From assembly GCF_004310685.1 (NCBI RefSeq), contig NZ_SISG01000001.1:930001-994000 (forward strand): DNA of 64,000 bases, given 5' to 3'. This document shows positions 35,214 to 47,084 of this stretch, in pieces; within the stretch, counting starts at the first letter, position 1; every line of letters begins with the position of its first letter. Source of the stretch: Glaciihabitans arcticus (GTDB lineage: Bacteria; Actinomycetota; Actinomycetes; Actinomycetales; Microbacteriaceae). A program made the position numbers and the translations under genes. The notes below the pieces were generated by a model, which had not been told where the DNA came from, did no database searches, and worked only from the letters and a program-made list of their open reading frames with translations.

Positions 35214-36656
35214 TTACTGTGCGTAGGCCGGAGCTGCCGCGTTCGCCGCGTCGCCCACGCGGTGTACGCGAAGGTCGTTGGTCGAACCCGAGATTCCGGG
35301 GGGCGAACCCGAGATGACCACAACGACGTCGCCGACCTCGGCGAGACCCTCGCCGAGCAGGATCTCATCGACCTGCAGGTACATGGCGTCGGTGTGGGTG
35401 ACCCGCGGCACGAGGAACGACTCGATGCCCCAGGTCAGTGCCATGCGGCGACGGATCGCCGGGTCGGGCGTGAACGCCTTCATCGGGATCTTGAAGCGCA
35501 GGCGCGACATACGACGGGCCGAGTCACCGGACTCGGTGAAGACGCACACGTACTTGGCGTCGACGAAGTCGGCGACCTCAGCGGCGGCGAGCGTGATGGC
35601 TCCACCCTGCGTGCGGGGCTTGGTGCCGAGCGCGGGGATGCGCTCGAGTCCATGCTCCTCGGTGGACTCCACGATGCGCGCCATGGTCTGCACCGTGATG
35701 ACCGGGTACTCGCCGACCGAGGTCTCACCGGAGAGCATGACCGCGTCGGCTCCGTCGAGAACCGCGTTGGCGACGTCGGATGTCTCGGCACGCGTCGGAA
35801 CCGGGCTCGAGATCATCGACTCGAGCATCTGGGTCGCGACGATGACCGGCTTGGCCATTCGGCGAGCCAGCTCGACGGCGCGCTTCTGCACGATCGGCAC
35901 GGCCTCGAGCGGAAGCTCGACGCCGAGGTCGCCGCGGGCGACCATGATCGCGTCGAAGGCGTCGATGATGCCCTCGAGGGCATCGACGGCCTGCGGCTTC
36001 TCGATCTTGGCGATCACGGGAACGCGAACGCCCTCTTCAGCCATGATCTCGTGCACGCGCACCACGTCATCCGCATTGCGAACGAAGGAGAGCGCGATGA
36101 GGTCGGCACCGAGCTTGAGGCCCCAGCGCAGGTCGTCCTCGTCCTTTTCGGAGAGGGCGGGAACATTGACGGCGACGCCGGGCAGGTTGATGCCCTTGTT
36201 GTTGGAGACAGGGCCGGCGACGATCACCTTCGTGGTGACGGTGCGGTCATCGGACTCGACGACCTCGACCTTGACCTTGCCGTCGTCGATGAGCAGGAAG
36301 TCGCCGGGAGCGACATCGCCGGGCAGACCCTTGTAGGTCGTTCCGACGAGATCCTTGGTGCCCTCGACCTCGTCGATGGTGATCTTAAAAATGTCGCCGA
36401 CGGCCAGGTCGTGCGGGCCGTTGGCGAACTTGCCGAGGCGGATCTTGGGACCCTGAAGGTCGACCATGACGGCGACAGCCTTGCCGGAGTCGTCTGCAGC
36501 CTTGCGCACGTTGGCGTAGACCTCCTCGTGCACGGCGTAGGAGCCGTGGCTGAGGTTCATCCGGGCGACATCGACACCTGCATCGATGATCGCGCGGATG
36601 TTCTCATAGCTGGAGGTTGCCGGGCCGAGGGTTGCGACGATTTTCGCGCGTCTCAT
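35214..36656 (-). CDS. pyk: pyruvate kinase
   Basis: Pyruvate kinase converts phosphoenolpyruvate and ADP to pyruvate and ATP. The 480-residue protein begins MRRAKIVATLGPATSSYENIR. The Arg of MNLSHGSY lies near residue 35. The active-site stretch VPVIAKIEKPQAVDALEGI lies near residue 213, with MVARGDLGVE near residue 240 and KPVIVATQMLESM near 266. The C-terminal allosteric domain is present. The length is normal. It precedes no other gene in its operon, and a strong hairpin terminates it. Confidence 0.97.
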   Translation of the reverse strand: MRRAKIVATLGPATSSYENIRAIIDAGVDVARMNLSHGSYAVHEEVYANVRKAADDSGKAVAVMVDLQGPKIRLGKFANGPHDLAVGDIFKITIDEVEGTKDLVGTTYKGLPGDVAPGDFLLIDDGKVKVEVVESDDRTVTTKVIVAGPVSNNKGINLPGVAVNVPALSEKDEDDLRWGLKLGADLIALSFVRNADDVVRVHEIMAEEGVRVPVIAKIEKPQAVDALEGIIDAFDAIMVARGDLGVELPLEAVPIVQKRAVELARRMAKPVIVATQMLESMISSPVPTRAETSDVANAVLDGADAVMLSGETSVGEYPVITVQTMARIVESTEEHGLERIPALGTKPRTQGGAITLAAAEVADFVDAKYVCVFTESGDSARRMSRLRFKIPMKAFTPDPAIRRRMALTWGIESFLVPRVTHTDAMYLQVDEILLGEGLAEVGDVVVVISGSPPGISGSTNDLRVHRVGDAANAAAPAYAQ

Positions 36657-36703
36657 GAGTTCCTTAGTGGTTTCAGTGGTGGTGGTGGTGAAGCGGTGAA
36701 AAG

Positions 36704-38161
36704 CTACAGCGCGATGGCGTGGTCGGTCGGCTTGACCGGGAACGGCAACTGCGTCTCCCCTTCAAGGTACCGATCAACGGCGGATGCCGCAGCACGTCCT
36801 TCAGCGATGGCCCAGACGATGAGCGACTGGCCGCGGCCCGCGTCGCCCGCGACGAAGACGCCGGACTCGCTGGTCTGGTAGTCGCCGTCGCGCTCGAAGT
36901 TGCCCTTGCCGTCGAAGGGAACGGGCAGCTGCTCGGTGATGGTCTCGGGCTCGGGGCCGGTGAAGCCGAGGGCGAGGAGCACGAGGTCCGCGGGGATCTC
37001 GCGCTCGGTGCCCGCCTTGGGAACGCGGCGTCCATCGAGGTATTCGGTCTCGGCGACGCGGATCGCGCGCACCTCGCCCGCCTCGTTGGAGAGGAACTCG
37101 ACGGTGGAAGCGAGAAAGACCCGCTCGCCGCCCTCTTCGTGTGCGCTCGAGATCTCGAAAAGCGTGGGGCTCGTCGGCCAGGGCTGGTCGCTCTGGCGCT
37201 CGGCGGGCGGCTGCTTGCCGATCGCGAGGTTGGTGACCGAGAGCGCCTGCTGGCGGTGAGCGGTTCCGATGCAGTCGGCTCCGGTGTCGCCACCTCCGAG
37301 CACAACAACGTGCTTGCCCTCCGCAGTGAGCTGCTCGGCAACGGTGTCGCCGGCGCCCACGCGGTTGGCCTGCACGAGGTAGTCCATCGCGTAGTGAACG
37401 CCGAGCAGGTCGCGTCCGGGGATCGCGAGGTCGCGCGGCACGGTCGAGCCGGTCGCGACGATGACGGCGTCGTAGCGCGCGCGAAGGTCGCTCCAGGTGA
37501 TGTCGACACCGATCTCGACGCCCGAGCGGAACCGGGTTCCCTCGGCCTTCATCTGCGCGAGACGCGCCTCGATGTGCTTCTTCTCCATCTTGAAGTCGGG
37601 GATTCCGTAGCGGAGGAGTCCGCCGATCCGGTCATCCCGTTCGAAGACGGCGACGGTGTGTCCGGCGCGGGTGAGCTGCTGGGCGGCGGCGAGACCGGCG
37701 GGGCCGGAGCCCACGACCGCGACGGTCTTGCCGGTGAGGCGCTCGGGCGGGTGCGGGGTGACCCAGCCCTTCTGGTACGCCTCGTCGATGATCGACACTT
37801 CGACGTTCTTGATCGTCACGGCCGGCTGGTTGATGCCGAGCACGCACGAAGACTCGCACGGGGCGGGGCAGAGGCGGCCGGTGAACTCCGGGAAGTTGTT
37901 GGTCGCGTGCAGGCGCTCGATGGCCTGGTGACCCTCGCCGCGCCACATGAGGTCGTTCCACTCGGGAATCAGGTTGCCGAGCGGGCAGCCCTGGTGGCAG
38001 AACGGGATGCCGCAGTCCATGCAGCGACCCGCCTGCTTGCGCACCGTGGCGGAGTCGCCCTGCTCGTAGACCTCTTTCCAGTCCATGAGTCGCAGCGCGA
38101 CGGGACGGCGGGCCGGGAGCTCGCGCTCCTGGACCTTCAGGAATCCCTTCGGATCAGCCAC
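36704..38161 (-). CDS. gltD: glutamate synthase, small (beta) subunit
   Basis: GltD feeds NADPH electrons to GltB through FAD and iron-sulfur clusters. The 485-residue protein has an N-terminal cysteine cluster ([17 protein letters not shown] near residue 47) for 4Fe-4S binding. An FAD loop [15 protein letters not shown] lies near residue 150, and an NADPH loop [14 protein letters not shown] near 290. [20 protein letters not shown] is near 445. Its start overlaps the end of gltB by eight bases, so the subunits are made in a coupled way. Confidence 0.96.
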   Translation of the reverse strand: MADPKGFLKVQERELPARRPVALRLMDWKEVYEQGDSATVRKQAGRCMDCGIPFCHQGCPLGNLIPEWNDLMWRGEGHQAIERLHATNNFPEFTGRLCPAPCESSCVLGINQPAVTIKNVEVSIIDEAYQKGWVTPHPPERLTGKTVAVVGSGPAGLAAAQQLTRAGHTVAVFERDDRIGGLLRYGIPDFKMEKKHIEARLAQMKAEGTRFRSGVEIGVDITWSDLRARYDAVIVATGSTVPRDLAIPGRDLLGVHYAMDYLVQANRVGAGDTVAEQLTAEGKHVVVLGGGDTGADCIGTAHRQQALSVTNLAIGKQPPAERQSDQPWPTSPTLFEISSAHEEGGERVFLASTVEFLSNEAGEVRAIRVAETEYLDGRRVPKAGTEREIPADLVLLALGFTGPEPETITEQLPVPFDGKGNFERDGDYQTSESGVFVAGDAGRGQSLIVWAIAEGRAAASAVDRYLEGETQLPFPVKPTDHAIAL

Positions 38162-41100
38162 CGGTAACCTCCATGATTCTGCTCCACACGACGTCGCCGT
38201 CGGGGTCGAGTTGTTCGTCGATCGCTGTCTGCCGGATCGCGAGCACCGCCGCGTAGCCCCGGGGCAGCACCTTGGTGAAACGGCCGACGGTCTCGTCGAT
38301 GTTCTCGAGCATGCTCGCGGCGAGGGTGGAACCCGTCTCGTCGCGGTGACGCTCGAGCAGGTCGGTCAGTATCGCGACGTCGGCGCTGCCCAGCGGCGAG
38401 AGCACGAGCTCCCCCGACGACAGCGAGTCCTGGTTGACGCGCTCGGGGCGGAGGTCGTGGATGTACGCCGTTCCGCCCGACATTCCGGCGCCCAGGTTGC
38501 GACCAGTGCCGCCGAGGATCACGGCGAGTCCACCGGTCATGTACTCGAGTGCGTGGTCGCCCACACCCTCGACGACTGCTGTTGCACCGGAGTTGCGCAC
38601 CAGGAAGCGTTCGCCGACGATGCCGCGCAGGAACATGCTGCCCTGCGTGGCGCCGTAGCCGATGACGTTGCCCGCGATGACGTTGCGCTCTGCGGCGAAG
38701 ACGCTGTGGGCATCGGGGCGGATGACGATCTGCCCGCCGCACAATCCCTTGCCGACGTAGTCATTGCTGTCGCCCTCGAGGCGCAGGCGGATGCCGTTGG
38801 GCAGGAAGGCCCCGAAGGACTGGCCCGCCGTGCCCTTGAGGTTGATCTCGATGGTTCCGGCGGGAAGACCGTTCTCGCCGTGCCTGAGGGTGACCGCGTT
38901 GCCGAGCATGGTGCCGACGGCGCGTTCGGTGTTACGGATCGGCAGCTCGATCGAGACGGGGGTGCCGTGCTCGAGCGCCGCCTGCGACAGGCGGATGAGC
39001 TCGACGTCGAAGTGCTTGTCGAGTTCGTGGTCCTGGCCGACGCGGTTGCGGCGCGGCTCGTCCTCGGCGAACTCCGGTCCGATGAGCACGGGTGTCAGGT
39101 CGAGTCCGTCGGCCTTCCAGTGCTCGATGGCGCCGTTCACGTCGAGAACCTCGGAGTGGCCGACGGCCTCCTCGATCGAGCGGAAACCGAGCTCGGACAG
39201 GTACTCGCGTACCTCCTGGGCCAGGAACTCGAAGAAGTTGACGACGAACTCGGGCTTGCCCGTGAAGCGCGCGCGCAGCTCGGGGTTCTGGGTCGCGACG
39301 CCGACGGGGCAGGTGTCGAGGTGGCAGACGCGCATCATGACGCAGCCGGAGACCACAAGCGGCGCCGTGGCGAATCCGAACTCCTCGCCGCCGAGGAGAG
39401 CCGCGATCACGACATCCCGACCCGTCTTCATCTGGCCGTCGACCTGGACGACCACGCGATCGCGCATGCCGTTGAGCATCAGAGTCTGCTGGGTCTCGGC
39501 GAGGCCGAGCTCCCACGGTGTGCCCGCGTGCTTGAGCGAGTTGAGCGGGGAGGCGCCGGTTCCGCCATCGTGGCCCGAGACGAGCACCACGTCGGCGAGG
39601 GCCTTCGTGACTCCCGCGGCAACAGCACCGATACCCGACTGGCTCACGAGCTTGACGTGCACCCGGGCGAGCGGGTTGGCGCGCTTGAGGTCGAAGATGA
39701 GCTGCTTGAGGTCTTCGATCGAGTAGATGTCGTGGTGCGGGGGCGGCGAGATGAGGCCGACGCCGGCCGTGGCGTGACGGGTGCGGGCGACCCAGGGGTA
39801 GACCTTGTTCGGCGGCAGCTGGCCGCCCTCACCGGGCTTGGCTCCCTGTGCCATCTTGATCTGGATGTCGGTCGCGTGTGTCAGGTACATGCTCGTGACG
39901 CCGAAACGCCCGGATGCGACCTGCTTGATCGAGCTGCGACGTGTCGGGTCGAGCAGGCGGTCGGTGTCTTCGCCGCCCTCACCCGTGTTGCTCTTGGCGC
40001 CGATGGAGTTCATTGCGATGGCGAGCGTCTCGTGCGCTTCGGCACTGATCGAGCCATAGCTCATCGCTCCGGTCGAGAACCGCTTGACGATGGATGACAC
40101 GGGCTCGACCTCATCGATCGGAACCGGTGGCCGCAGCCCGTGCTTGAGCTTGAACAGCCCGCGCACGGTCATCAGGTTCTCCGCCTGGTCGTCCACGAGC
40201 TTGGTGTAGTCGCGGAAGATGTCGTAGCGGCGCTCGCGCGTCGCGTGCTGCAGGCGGAAGACGGTGTCGGGGTTGAACAGGTGCGGCGGTCCTTCGCGGC
40301 GCCACTGGTACTCGCCACCGGTTGCGAGGCGCTCGTGCACCATCGCACCGCCCTCCTCGGGGTAGGCGGCGGCGTGGCGGGCGGCGTTCTCGGCCGCGAC
40401 CACCTCGATGCCGATGCCGCCGAGCAGGGTCGTGGTTCCGGTGAAGTACTGGTCCACGAAGTCGTTGCTGAGGCCGAGGGCCTCGAACGCCTGGGCTCCC
40501 GCGTAGGAGCTCACGACCGAGATGCCCATCTTCGACATGATCTTGAGTACACCCTTGCCGAGGGCCTTGATCAGGTTCTTGACGGCCTTCTCGGGGGTCA
40601 CGCCCTGGATCATGCCGCTGCGGACGAGCTCTTCCGCCGTCTCCATGGCGAGGTACGGGTTGATCGCGGACGCGCCGTAACCGATGAGCAGCGCGACGTG
40701 GTGCACCTCGCGAACGTCGCCGGCCTCGACGACGAGGCCTACCTTCATCCGGTTCTCCTTGCGGATGAGGTGGTGGTGCACGGCGGCCAGCATCAGCAGT
40801 GAGGGCACGGGCGCGAGGTCGCGGTTCGAGTCGCGGTCGGAGAGCACGATGAAGGCCGCGCCGTTCTCGATCGCCTCGTCGGCCTCTGCGCACATCGCTG
40901 CGAGGCGCTTCTCCATTGCCTTCGGGCCCTTGTCGACGCGGTACAGGCCCTTGATGGTGACCGTGGGGCGTCGACCGCTCGCGGTCTCGAAGTGCTGGAT
41001 CTTGGCGAGCTCGTCGTTGTCGATCACCGGGAAGTCGAGGATGACCTGGCGCGCGTGCTCCGGCGTGGCAGCCAGGAGGTTGCGCTCGGGGCCGAGCCCC

Positions 41101-42731
41101 AGCTTCATCGAGGTCACGACCTCCTCGCGGATCGAGTCGAGCGGCGGGTTCGTCACCTGGGCGAACTGCTGGGTGAAGTAGTCGAACAGCACGCGCGGAC
41201 GCTCGGACAGCACGGCGACGGGCGTGTCGGAGCCCATGGCGCCGAGCGGCTCTGCACCGTTCTTGGCCATCGGCATGATCATGATGCGCACGTCTTCTTC
41301 GGTGTATCCGAAGGTGCGCTGGCGACGGCTGACCGAGGCGGGCGTGTGCACGATGTGCTCGCGATCCGGCAGGTCTCCGAGGTGGATGCGACCCTGGTCG
41401 AGCCACTCCGAGTACGGCTCGGCTGCGGCGAGCTCCTCCTTGATCGTGTCGTCTTCGATGATCTGTCCGGCGACGGTGTCGACGAGGAACATCTTGCCGG
41501 GGCGCAGGCGGCCCTTGCGTACGACGCGGCTGGGCTCGATGTCGAGCACACCGATCTCGCTCGCGAGCACCACGAGTCCGTCGTCGGTGACGAGGAACCT
41601 TCCGGGGCGCAGGCCGTTGCGGTCGAGCGTCGCGCCGACGAGGGATCCATCGGTGAAGACGAGGGCGGCGGGGCCGTCCCACGGCTCCATGAGCATCGCG
41701 TGGTACTCGTAGAAGGCCTTGCGAGTGTGGTCCACGTCGACCTGGTTCTCCCAGGCCTCCGGCACCATCATCATGATCGAGTGCGGCAGCGATCGGCCGG
41801 TGAGGCTGAGCAGCTCAACGACCTCGTCGAACGACGCCGAGTCGCTCGCGCCGGGCGTGTTGATCGGCAGCAGCGGACGAACGTCGCCGATGAGCTCGCT
41901 CTCGAGCTGCGACTGGCGCGCGCGCATCCAGTTGCGGTTGCCCTGCACCGTGTTGATCTCGCCGTTGTGCGCGATCATGCGGAACGGCTGGGCGAGCGGC
42001 CAGGACGGGAAGGTGTTGGTCGAGTAGCGCGAGTGCACGAGGGCCAGTTTCGACGTGAAGCGCTCGTCGGAGAGATCCGGGTAGAACGGCTCGAGCTGCA
42101 GCGTTGTGACCATGCCCTTGTAGACGAGCGTGCGGCTCGACAACGAGGGGAAGTAGGCGCCGTACTCGCGCTCGGCACGCTTGCGGAGACGGAAGACCTG
42201 GCGGTCGAGCTCGATGCCGGCCAGGGTCTTGCCCGTGTCATCCGTTCGGGTCGATGCGACGAAGAGCTGTTCGAAGACGGGCATCGCGCCGCGCGCGAGA
42301 TCGCCGACCTCGCCGGGGCGGACCGGAACCTCGCGCCAGCCGAGCACGACCAGGTCTTCCTGGGCAACGATCGTGTCGATACCGGCCTTGATGGCGGCAC
42401 GGGCGTCGTCGTCTACGGGGAGGAACGCCATGCCGACCGCGTAGCGACCCACGACGGGCAGCTCGAAGCCGGCAACGGCGCGCAGGAAGGCGTCGGGGAT
42501 CTGCGTGATGATTCCCGCGCCGTCACCCGTGCCCGCGTCGGACCCGATGGCACCGCGGTGTTCGAGGTTGCGGAGCGCGTTCAGCGCGGCATCGATGATG
42601 TCGTGTCCGGCGGTTCCGCGCAGCGTCGCAACCATGGCGAGACCGCAGGCATCCTTCTCGTGACGCGGGTCGTAGAGACCTGCCGCCTTCGGGATCGAGC
42701 TTGCCTGCTCAAAGGGTGGCGTGAGAGCCAT
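38154..42731 (-). CDS. gltB: glutamate synthase, large (alpha) subunit
   Basis: GltB makes two glutamates from glutamine and 2-oxoglutarate, the second half of GS-GOGAT ammonium assimilation. The 1525-residue protein begins with a propeptide, and Cys29 in [15 protein letters not shown] would become the N-terminal nucleophile of the class II amidotransferase domain after cleavage. The central and FMN synthase domains follow, with SNTGEGGED near residue 910 and the [11 protein letters not shown] stretch near 1065. [19 protein letters not shown] supplies the 3Fe-4S cysteines, and the C-terminal beta-helix domain completes it. Length and order match the family. Confidence 0.97.
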   Translation of the reverse strand: MALTPPFEQASSIPKAAGLYDPRHEKDACGLAMVATLRGTAGHDIIDAALNALRNLEHRGAIGSDAGTGDGAGIITQIPDAFLRAVAGFELPVVGRYAVGMAFLPVDDDARAAIKAGIDTIVAQEDLVVLGWREVPVRPGEVGDLARGAMPVFEQLFVASTRTDDTGKTLAGIELDRQVFRLRKRAEREYGAYFPSLSSRTLVYKGMVTTLQLEPFYPDLSDERFTSKLALVHSRYSTNTFPSWPLAQPFRMIAHNGEINTVQGNRNWMRARQSQLESELIGDVRPLLPINTPGASDSASFDEVVELLSLTGRSLPHSIMMMVPEAWENQVDVDHTRKAFYEYHAMLMEPWDGPAALVFTDGSLVGATLDRNGLRPGRFLVTDDGLVVLASEIGVLDIEPSRVVRKGRLRPGKMFLVDTVAGQIIEDDTIKEELAAAEPYSEWLDQGRIHLGDLPDREHIVHTPASVSRRQRTFGYTEEDVRIMIMPMAKNGAEPLGAMGSDTPVAVLSERPRVLFDYFTQQFAQVTNPPLDSIREEVVTSMKLGLGPERNLLAATPEHARQVILDFPVIDNDELAKIQHFETASGRRPTVTIKGLYRVDKGPKAMEKRLAAMCAEADEAIENGAAFIVLSDRDSNRDLAPVPSLLMLAAVHHHLIRKENRMKVGLVVEAGDVREVHHVALLIGYGASAINPYLAMETAEELVRSGMIQGVTPEKAVKNLIKALGKGVLKIMSKMGISVVSSYAGAQAFEALGLSNDFVDQYFTGTTTLLGGIGIEVVAAENAARHAAAYPEEGGAMVHERLATGGEYQWRREGPPHLFNPDTVFRLQHATRERRYDIFRDYTKLVDDQAENLMTVRGLFKLKHGLRPPVPIDEVEPVSSIVKRFSTGAMSYGSISAEAHETLAIAMNSIGAKSNTGEGGEDTDRLLDPTRRSSIKQVASGRFGVTSMYLTHATDIQIKMAQGAKPGEGGQLPPNKVYPWVARTRHATAGVGLISPPPHHDIYSIEDLKQLIFDLKRANPLARVHVKLVSQSGIGAVAAGVTKALADVVLVSGHDGGTGASPLNSLKHAGTPWELGLAETQQTLMLNGMRDRVVVQVDGQMKTGRDVVIAALLGGEEFGFATAPLVVSGCVMMRVCHLDTCPVGVATQNPELRARFTGKPEFVVNFFEFLAQEVREYLSELGFRSIEEAVGHSEVLDVNGAIEHWKADGLDLTPVLIGPEFAEDEPRRNRVGQDHELDKHFDVELIRLSQAALEHGTPVSIELPIRNTERAVGTMLGNAVTLRHGENGLPAGTIEINLKGTAGQSFGAFLPNGIRLRLEGDSNDYVGKGLCGGQIVIRPDAHSVFAAERNVIAGNVIGYGATQGSMFLRGIVGERFLVRNSGATAVVEGVGDHALEYMTGGLAVILGGTGRNLGAGMSGGTAYIHDLRPERVNQDSLSSGELVLSPLGSADVAILTDLLERHRDETGSTLAASMLENIDETVGRFTKVLPRGYAAVLAIRQTAIDEQLDPDGDVVWSRIMEVTGG

Positions 42732-42852
42732 GGAGTTCCGTCCTCACGATGTAGGGATACAGAGTGGGACAACAGCGGCCCGTGAGTGTGTAACGCGTGA
42801 GATGTACGCGTGCGAAGGGAGAGAAGTTACCCGTGGCTGAAGGATTTGTGCC

Positions 42853-43893
42853 CTAGGGTTTGGTGACTTTTTCGCTTGAGGCTGCACCGCTTGTGGCGGA
42901 TGTGCTGGTGAGCTCTTCGGAGGTGGTCTCGGCAACGTTGCCGGTATCCGAATAGGTCTCCTCAGAGTCTACCCCAGTCGCAATCGGCACCCACTCGCGA
43001 CCCGTGACATAGGGGCTGGGTTCGGTTCCGGGATGACGCTTCGACTGCACGTAGATGATCGCGATTCCCAGGGCGATGGCGATGAGCGCCGCCCAGACGT
43101 TGACGCGGAGGCCGATGAAGTACTCGCTCGGGTCGATGCGGATCGACTCGAAGACGGTGCGACCGAGGCCGTACCAGATCAGGTAGACGGCGAGCGTCTT
43201 GCCCCACTGCAGGCGGAAGGCGCGCTCGGCAAGCAGGATCACCACGACGCCGATCGAGTTCCAGACGACCTCGTAGAGGAACGTCGGCTGGAACAGGGTG
43301 CCCTCGGGCAACCCCGGCGGGTAGGCGATGTTGCTGGACTCGATCTCGAGGCCGAGCGGGAAGTCGCTCGACACGGGAAGGCCGAAGAGCTCGTGGTTGA
43401 ACCAGTTGCCGAAGCGGCCGAAGGCCTGGGCGAGCAGCAGGCCCGGGGCAACGGCGTCGGCGAAGGTCCAGAAACGGATGCCCGTGCGCCAGCAGCCGAT
43501 CCAGGCGCCGATCGCTCCGCCGATGAGCGCGCCGAAGATGGCGATGCCGCCCTCCCAGACGTAGAACACGCTCAGGGGGTTGATGCCCTCGCCGAAGTAG
43601 TCGTTCGGGTGGGTCAGCACGTGGAAGATGCGGGCGCCGACGATTCCGAGCGGGATCGCCCAGATGATGATGTCGAGCATGATGCCCGGCTCGGCGCCGC
43701 GGTTGGTGAGGCGGCGGTGGGTCATCACACCTGCGACGACGATTCCGATGAGGATGCAGATCGCGTAGGTGCGGATGTTGAGCGCGTAGCTCTCGGGGAT
43801 GAAGGCGAAAACGCCGTGCAGCCATTCGCCGAGCGGGATGACGAGGCCCTGCCAGGCGTAGTCGGGGCTCGGAATGCTGTGGGGAACGAACAC
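42853..43893 (-). CDS. lgt: prolipoprotein diacylglyceryl transferase
   Basis: Lgt transfers a diacylglyceryl group to the lipobox cysteine of prolipoproteins. I prefer the GTG at 43893 (MFVPHSIPSPDYAW), which has AAGGTG about eight bases upstream, giving 346 residues. A TTG six codons earlier has no ribosome site. There are seven hydrophobic segments. The Lgt signature GRFGNWFNHELFGLP lies near residue 155, and RIFHVLTHP near 90. A polar tail of about 70 residues is longer than in E. coli, as usual in actinobacteria. It is the last gene of the trpCBA operon, 37 bases after trpA. Confidence 0.95.
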   Translation of the reverse strand: MFVPHSIPSPDYAWQGLVIPLGEWLHGVFAFIPESYALNIRTYAICILIGIVVAGVMTHRRLTNRGAEPGIMLDIIIWAIPLGIVGARIFHVLTHPNDYFGEGINPLSVFYVWEGGIAIFGALIGGAIGAWIGCWRTGIRFWTFADAVAPGLLLAQAFGRFGNWFNHELFGLPVSSDFPLGLEIESSNIAYPPGLPEGTLFQPTFLYEVVWNSIGVVVILLAERAFRLQWGKTLAVYLIWYGLGRTVFESIRIDPSEYFIGLRVNVWAALIAIALGIAIIYVQSKRHPGTEPSPYVTGREWVPIATGVDSEETYSDTGNVAETTSEELTSTSATSGAASSEKVTKP

Positions 43894-43930
43894 GGGGGTG
43901 TCACCTTTCAAAAAGAAGAACGCAGCAAGC

Positions 43931-44719
43931 TTAGCTCGCGGGTCGGGTGCCGATCGCGAGTGCCGCGGCGGCGCGCGCGACGGCGTCCACTCCCCCGTCG
44001 GCGAGGGCTTTCACCAGAAGGGAGCCGACGATGGCACCGTCCGCGTACTCGAGAACCTCACGCACCTGCTCGGCCGTGGAGATTCCCACGCCGACGCACG
44101 CACTCGTCGAACCTGCGTCGCGCAGGCGGGCGACGAGCCCGCGCGCTGCGGAGTCCACGTCGGAGCGCGCACCGGTGATGCCCATTGTCGAGACGGCGTA
44201 GACGAAGCCACGGCTGGCCTGGACGGCCTGCTCGAGGCGGGCCGTGGTCGACGAGGGTGCGGCGAGGAAGACACGGTCCAGTCCGGTGCGATCCGAGGCA
44301 GCCATCCAGTCAGCCGCTTCATCCGGGATGAGGTCGGGTGTGATCAGCCCTGCACCGCCTGCGGCGAGAAGGTCATCGGAGAACCGTTCGACTCCGTACG
44401 CCAGTACGGGGTTCCAGTAGGTCATCATGAGAACGGGCGCGCTCACGCGGGCCGTGATCGCCGCGACGGCCTCGAAGCCCTGTTGGAGCTTGAAGCCTGA
44501 GGCGAGCGCCTGCTGCGTTGCCTCCTGGATGACGGTGCCGTCCATCACCGGATCCGAGTACGGCAGCCCGAGCTCGAGCACGTCCACGCCGTTCTCGACG
44601 AGGGCGACTGCCGCCTCGATGCTTTCGGCGAGGTTCGGGAAGCCGACCGGCAGGTAGCCGACGAGTGCGCCGGATCCGGCGGCCTTACGGGCCGCGATGG
44701 TCTCGGCTACTGCACTCAT
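43931..44719 (-). CDS. trpA: tryptophan synthase, alpha subunit
   Basis: TrpA releases indole from indole-3-glycerol phosphate and channels it to TrpB. The 262-residue TIM barrel has [11 protein letters not shown] near residue 20, [20 protein letters not shown] near 49 with the catalytic Glu and Asp, and [11 protein letters not shown] near 175. It overlaps the trpB stop by four bases (ATGA). The stop lies 37 bases before lgt. Confidence 0.96.
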   Translation of the reverse strand: MSAVAETIAARKAAGSGALVGYLPVGFPNLAESIEAAVALVENGVDVLELGLPYSDPVMDGTVIQEATQQALASGFKLQQGFEAVAAITARVSAPVLMMTYWNPVLAYGVERFSDDLLAAGGAGLITPDLIPDEAADWMAASDRTGLDRVFLAAPSSTTARLEQAVQASRGFVYAVSTMGITGARSDVDSAARGLVARLRDAGSTSACVGVGISTAEQVREVLEYADGAIVGSLLVKALADGGVDAVARAAAALAIGTRPAS

Positions 44720-45960
44720 CGTTCTTCTCCCTCGGGCGTCGCATCTGCGGCGACCAGGGCCGCGGTGTCGAGGATGTCGAAGTACTTGCCGGCGGTCTCC
44801 ATGTCCTTGTCGCCGCGCCCGCTCAGGTTGACGAGGATCGTGGCCTTCGGGCCGAGCTCCTTGCCGAGCTTGATGGTGCCGGCGAGGGCGTGCGCGGATT
44901 CGATGGCGGGGATGATGCCCTCGGTGAGCGAGAGCAGGCGCAGGGCCTGCATTGCCTCGTCGTCGGTGATGGGCAGGTAGGTGGCGCGGCCGAGGTCGTG
45001 CAGCCAGGAGTGCTCGGGGCCGACGCCCGGGTAGTCCAGCCCTGCCGAGATGGAGTGCGACTCCTGCGTCTGGCCATCCTCGTCCTGCAGCATGTAGCTG
45101 CGAGCCCCGTGGAGCACACCGGGTCGCCCCCTGGTCAGGGTCGCGGCGTGCCTGTCGGTCAGGTGGCCGTCGCCGGCCGCCTCGTAACCGTAGAGCGCGA
45201 CATCCTCATCATCGAGGAAAGCGTGGAAGATGCCGATGGCATTGCTGCCGCCGCCCACGCAGGCCGCGACGGCCGTCGGCAGCGAGCCGGTGAGGTCGAG
45301 CACCTGCTGGCGCGCCTCCTCGCCGATGATCTTCTGGAAGTCGCGCACCATGGCGGGGAACGGGTGCGGGCCCGCCACTGTGCCGAAGATGTAGTTGGTG
45401 GTGTCGACGCTCTGTACCCACTCGCGGTAGGCCTCGTTGATCGCGTCCTTGAGGGTGCGCGAGCCGGTCTTCACTGACACGACCTCCGCACCGAGCAGGC
45501 GCATGCGTGCGACGTTGAGCGCCTGGCGGTCGGTGTCGACCTCGCCCATGTAGATGACGCACTCGAGGCCGAACAGGGCGGCGGCCGTGGCGGTGGCGAC
45601 GCCGTGCTGGCCCGCGCCGGTCTCGGCGATCACCCGGGTCTTGCCGATGCGCTTGGTGAGCAGCGCCTGGCCGAGCACGTTGTTGATCTTGTGCGAACCC
45701 GTGTGGTTGAGGTCCTCGCGCTTGAGGATGACGCGCGCGCCACCCGCGTGCTGGGCGAAACGCGGCACCTCGGTGATGATGCTGGGCCGTCCGGTGTAGG
45801 TCCTGTGCAGCTCGGTGAGCTCGGCGGCGAAGGCCGGGTCGGCTTTGGTGAGCTCGTAGGCCGTACTCAGGTCATCGAGGGCCGCGACGAGCGATTCGGG
45901 AACGAAGCGTCCGCCGAAGTCACCGAAGTACGGGCCGAGTTCTTCGCGCAGGCTGGCCAT
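44716..45960 (-). CDS. trpB: tryptophan synthase, beta subunit
   Basis: TrpB condenses indole and serine to tryptophan with pyridoxal phosphate. The ATG at 45960 gives the family start [24 protein letters not shown] and 414 residues. The open frame continues upstream but is not conserved. The PLP lysine is in [14 protein letters not shown] near residue 90. [13 protein letters not shown] follows near 113, and the PLP phosphate loop [10 protein letters not shown] is near 235. It follows trpC by 22 bases and overlaps trpA by four. Confidence 0.96.
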   Translation of the reverse strand: MASLREELGPYFGDFGGRFVPESLVAALDDLSTAYELTKADPAFAAELTELHRTYTGRPSIITEVPRFAQHAGGARVILKREDLNHTGSHKINNVLGQALLTKRIGKTRVIAETGAGQHGVATATAAALFGLECVIYMGEVDTDRQALNVARMRLLGAEVVSVKTGSRTLKDAINEAYREWVQSVDTTNYIFGTVAGPHPFPAMVRDFQKIIGEEARQQVLDLTGSLPTAVAACVGGGSNAIGIFHAFLDDEDVALYGYEAAGDGHLTDRHAATLTRGRPGVLHGARSYMLQDEDGQTQESHSISAGLDYPGVGPEHSWLHDLGRATYLPITDDEAMQALRLLSLTEGIIPAIESAHALAGTIKLGKELGPKATILVNLSGRGDKDMETAGKYFDILDTAALVAADATPEGEER

Positions 45961-45982
45961 CAGGCACCGTCTTTCATGAGCT

Positions 45983-46753
45983 TCACGAGCCGAGGAATTC
46001 TGTGAGGGTCGCGACGGGGTCACCGGTCACGAGGGCTTCGCCGATCAACACAACATCCGCGCCGGCCGCACGGTAGTGGGCGACGTCGGCGGGGGTCTTC
46101 ACGGCAGATTCTGCGATGCGGATGACACCACTCGGGATCTGGTCGGCGAGACGCCCGAACAGGTCCTGGTCCAGCTCGAAGGTACTCAGGTCGCGCGCGT
46201 TGACACCGATCACCTGTGCGCCGACATCAACGGCGCGGGAAACCTCGTCTGCGCTGTGCGTCTCGACGAGGGCCGTCATCCCGAGTTGCTGGATCAGGGA
46301 GTGCAACTCGACGAGCAGCGGCTGCTCGAGTGCCGCGACGATGAGGAGAACCAGGTCGGCTCCCGCGGCGCGCGCCTCGAACACCTGATAGGGCTCGGCG
46401 ATGAAGTCCTTGCGCAGCACCGGCAGGCTCACGGCGGCACGCACCGCCTCGAGGTCGGCCAGGGTTCCGCCGAATCGACGCACCTCGGTCAGCACGCTGA
46501 TGGCGCTCGCGCCACCCGTCTCGTACTGCGAGGCGAGGAGGGCGGGGTCGGGGATCTCGGCGAGAGCGCCGCGTGAAGGGCTCGAGCGCTTCACTTCGGC
46601 GATGATCTTCACGCGGTCGGCGGGGGCGAGCGCCTCGAGGGCATCCAGCCCCGCAGGACGCGCGAGAGCCGCAGCCTCGACGAGGTCGAGGCCGCGAACA
46701 GCACGACGCTCCGAAGCGTCGGCGAGAGCTCCGGATACGAGTGAATCCAGCAC
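45983..46753 (-). CDS. trpC: indole-3-glycerol phosphate synthase
   Basis: This 256-residue TIM barrel converts carboxyphenylamino-deoxyribulose phosphate to indole-3-glycerol phosphate. Active-site motifs are [13 protein letters not shown] near residue 50, [12 protein letters not shown] near 112, [12 protein letters not shown] near 182 and [27 protein letters not shown] near 216. It stands alone as TrpC without a fused TrpF. Only one base separates it from the HGxxPAAW membrane protein upstream. Confidence 0.96.
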   Translation of the reverse strand: MLDSLVSGALADASERRAVRGLDLVEAAALARPAGLDALEALAPADRVKIIAEVKRSSPSRGALAEIPDPALLASQYETGGASAISVLTEVRRFGGTLADLEAVRAAVSLPVLRKDFIAEPYQVFEARAAGADLVLLIVAALEQPLLVELHSLIQQLGMTALVETHSADEVSRAVDVGAQVIGVNARDLSTFELDQDLFGRLADQIPSGVIRIAESAVKTPADVAHYRAAGADVVLIGEALVTGDPVATLTEFLGS

Positions 46754-46754
46754 C

Positions 46755-46985
46755 CTAGCTGTGCGCCTTCGGGATGACCTTGTCGCCGCCGACGCCGTAA
46801 CCGGCGCGCTTGAGGAACAGGCCGACGATCGGGCCGAGCAGGCAGAGGCCGGCTGCGGCCCAGACGATCACCGGGAGGTCGAACCAGAAGGCGAAGGTGC
46901 CGATCGTGAACGCGACGAGCATGATGATCACCGTGGTCCAGGAGGCGGGTGAGTTGCCGTGGTGGTCTTCGGTCTCGTTGGACAT
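46755..46985 (-). CDS. HGxxPAAW-family small membrane protein
   Basis: The ATG at 46985, preceded by GGGAG four bases away, gives 76 residues. [10 protein letters not shown] near residues 6-15 is the family's signature motif. Two membrane segments follow (about residues 19-36 and 39-60), then a short basic tail. The family is actinobacterial and typically lies just before trpC, as here. Its function is unknown. Confidence 0.88.
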   Translation of the reverse strand: MSNETEDHHGNSPASWTTVIIMLVAFTIGTFAFWFDLPVIVWAAAGLCLLGPIVGLFLKRAGYGVGGDKVIPKAHS

Positions 46986-47084
46986 GCTGCTCCCGTGGGT
47001 ATTGCGGTACAAAAGGTGTTTCAAGACTAGCGTGACCTGGTCGGGTGTTAGCCGCGAACGGGCCGAGTGCACGAGGATGAGTGC

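Noticed and set aside
36673-36690. Five CAC codons followed by TGA on the minus strand, looking like a cloning-vector His tag
   Set aside because: It lies in the natural gap between pyk and gltD and out of frame with both genes, and no vector sequence surrounds it. It is a simple triplet repeat.
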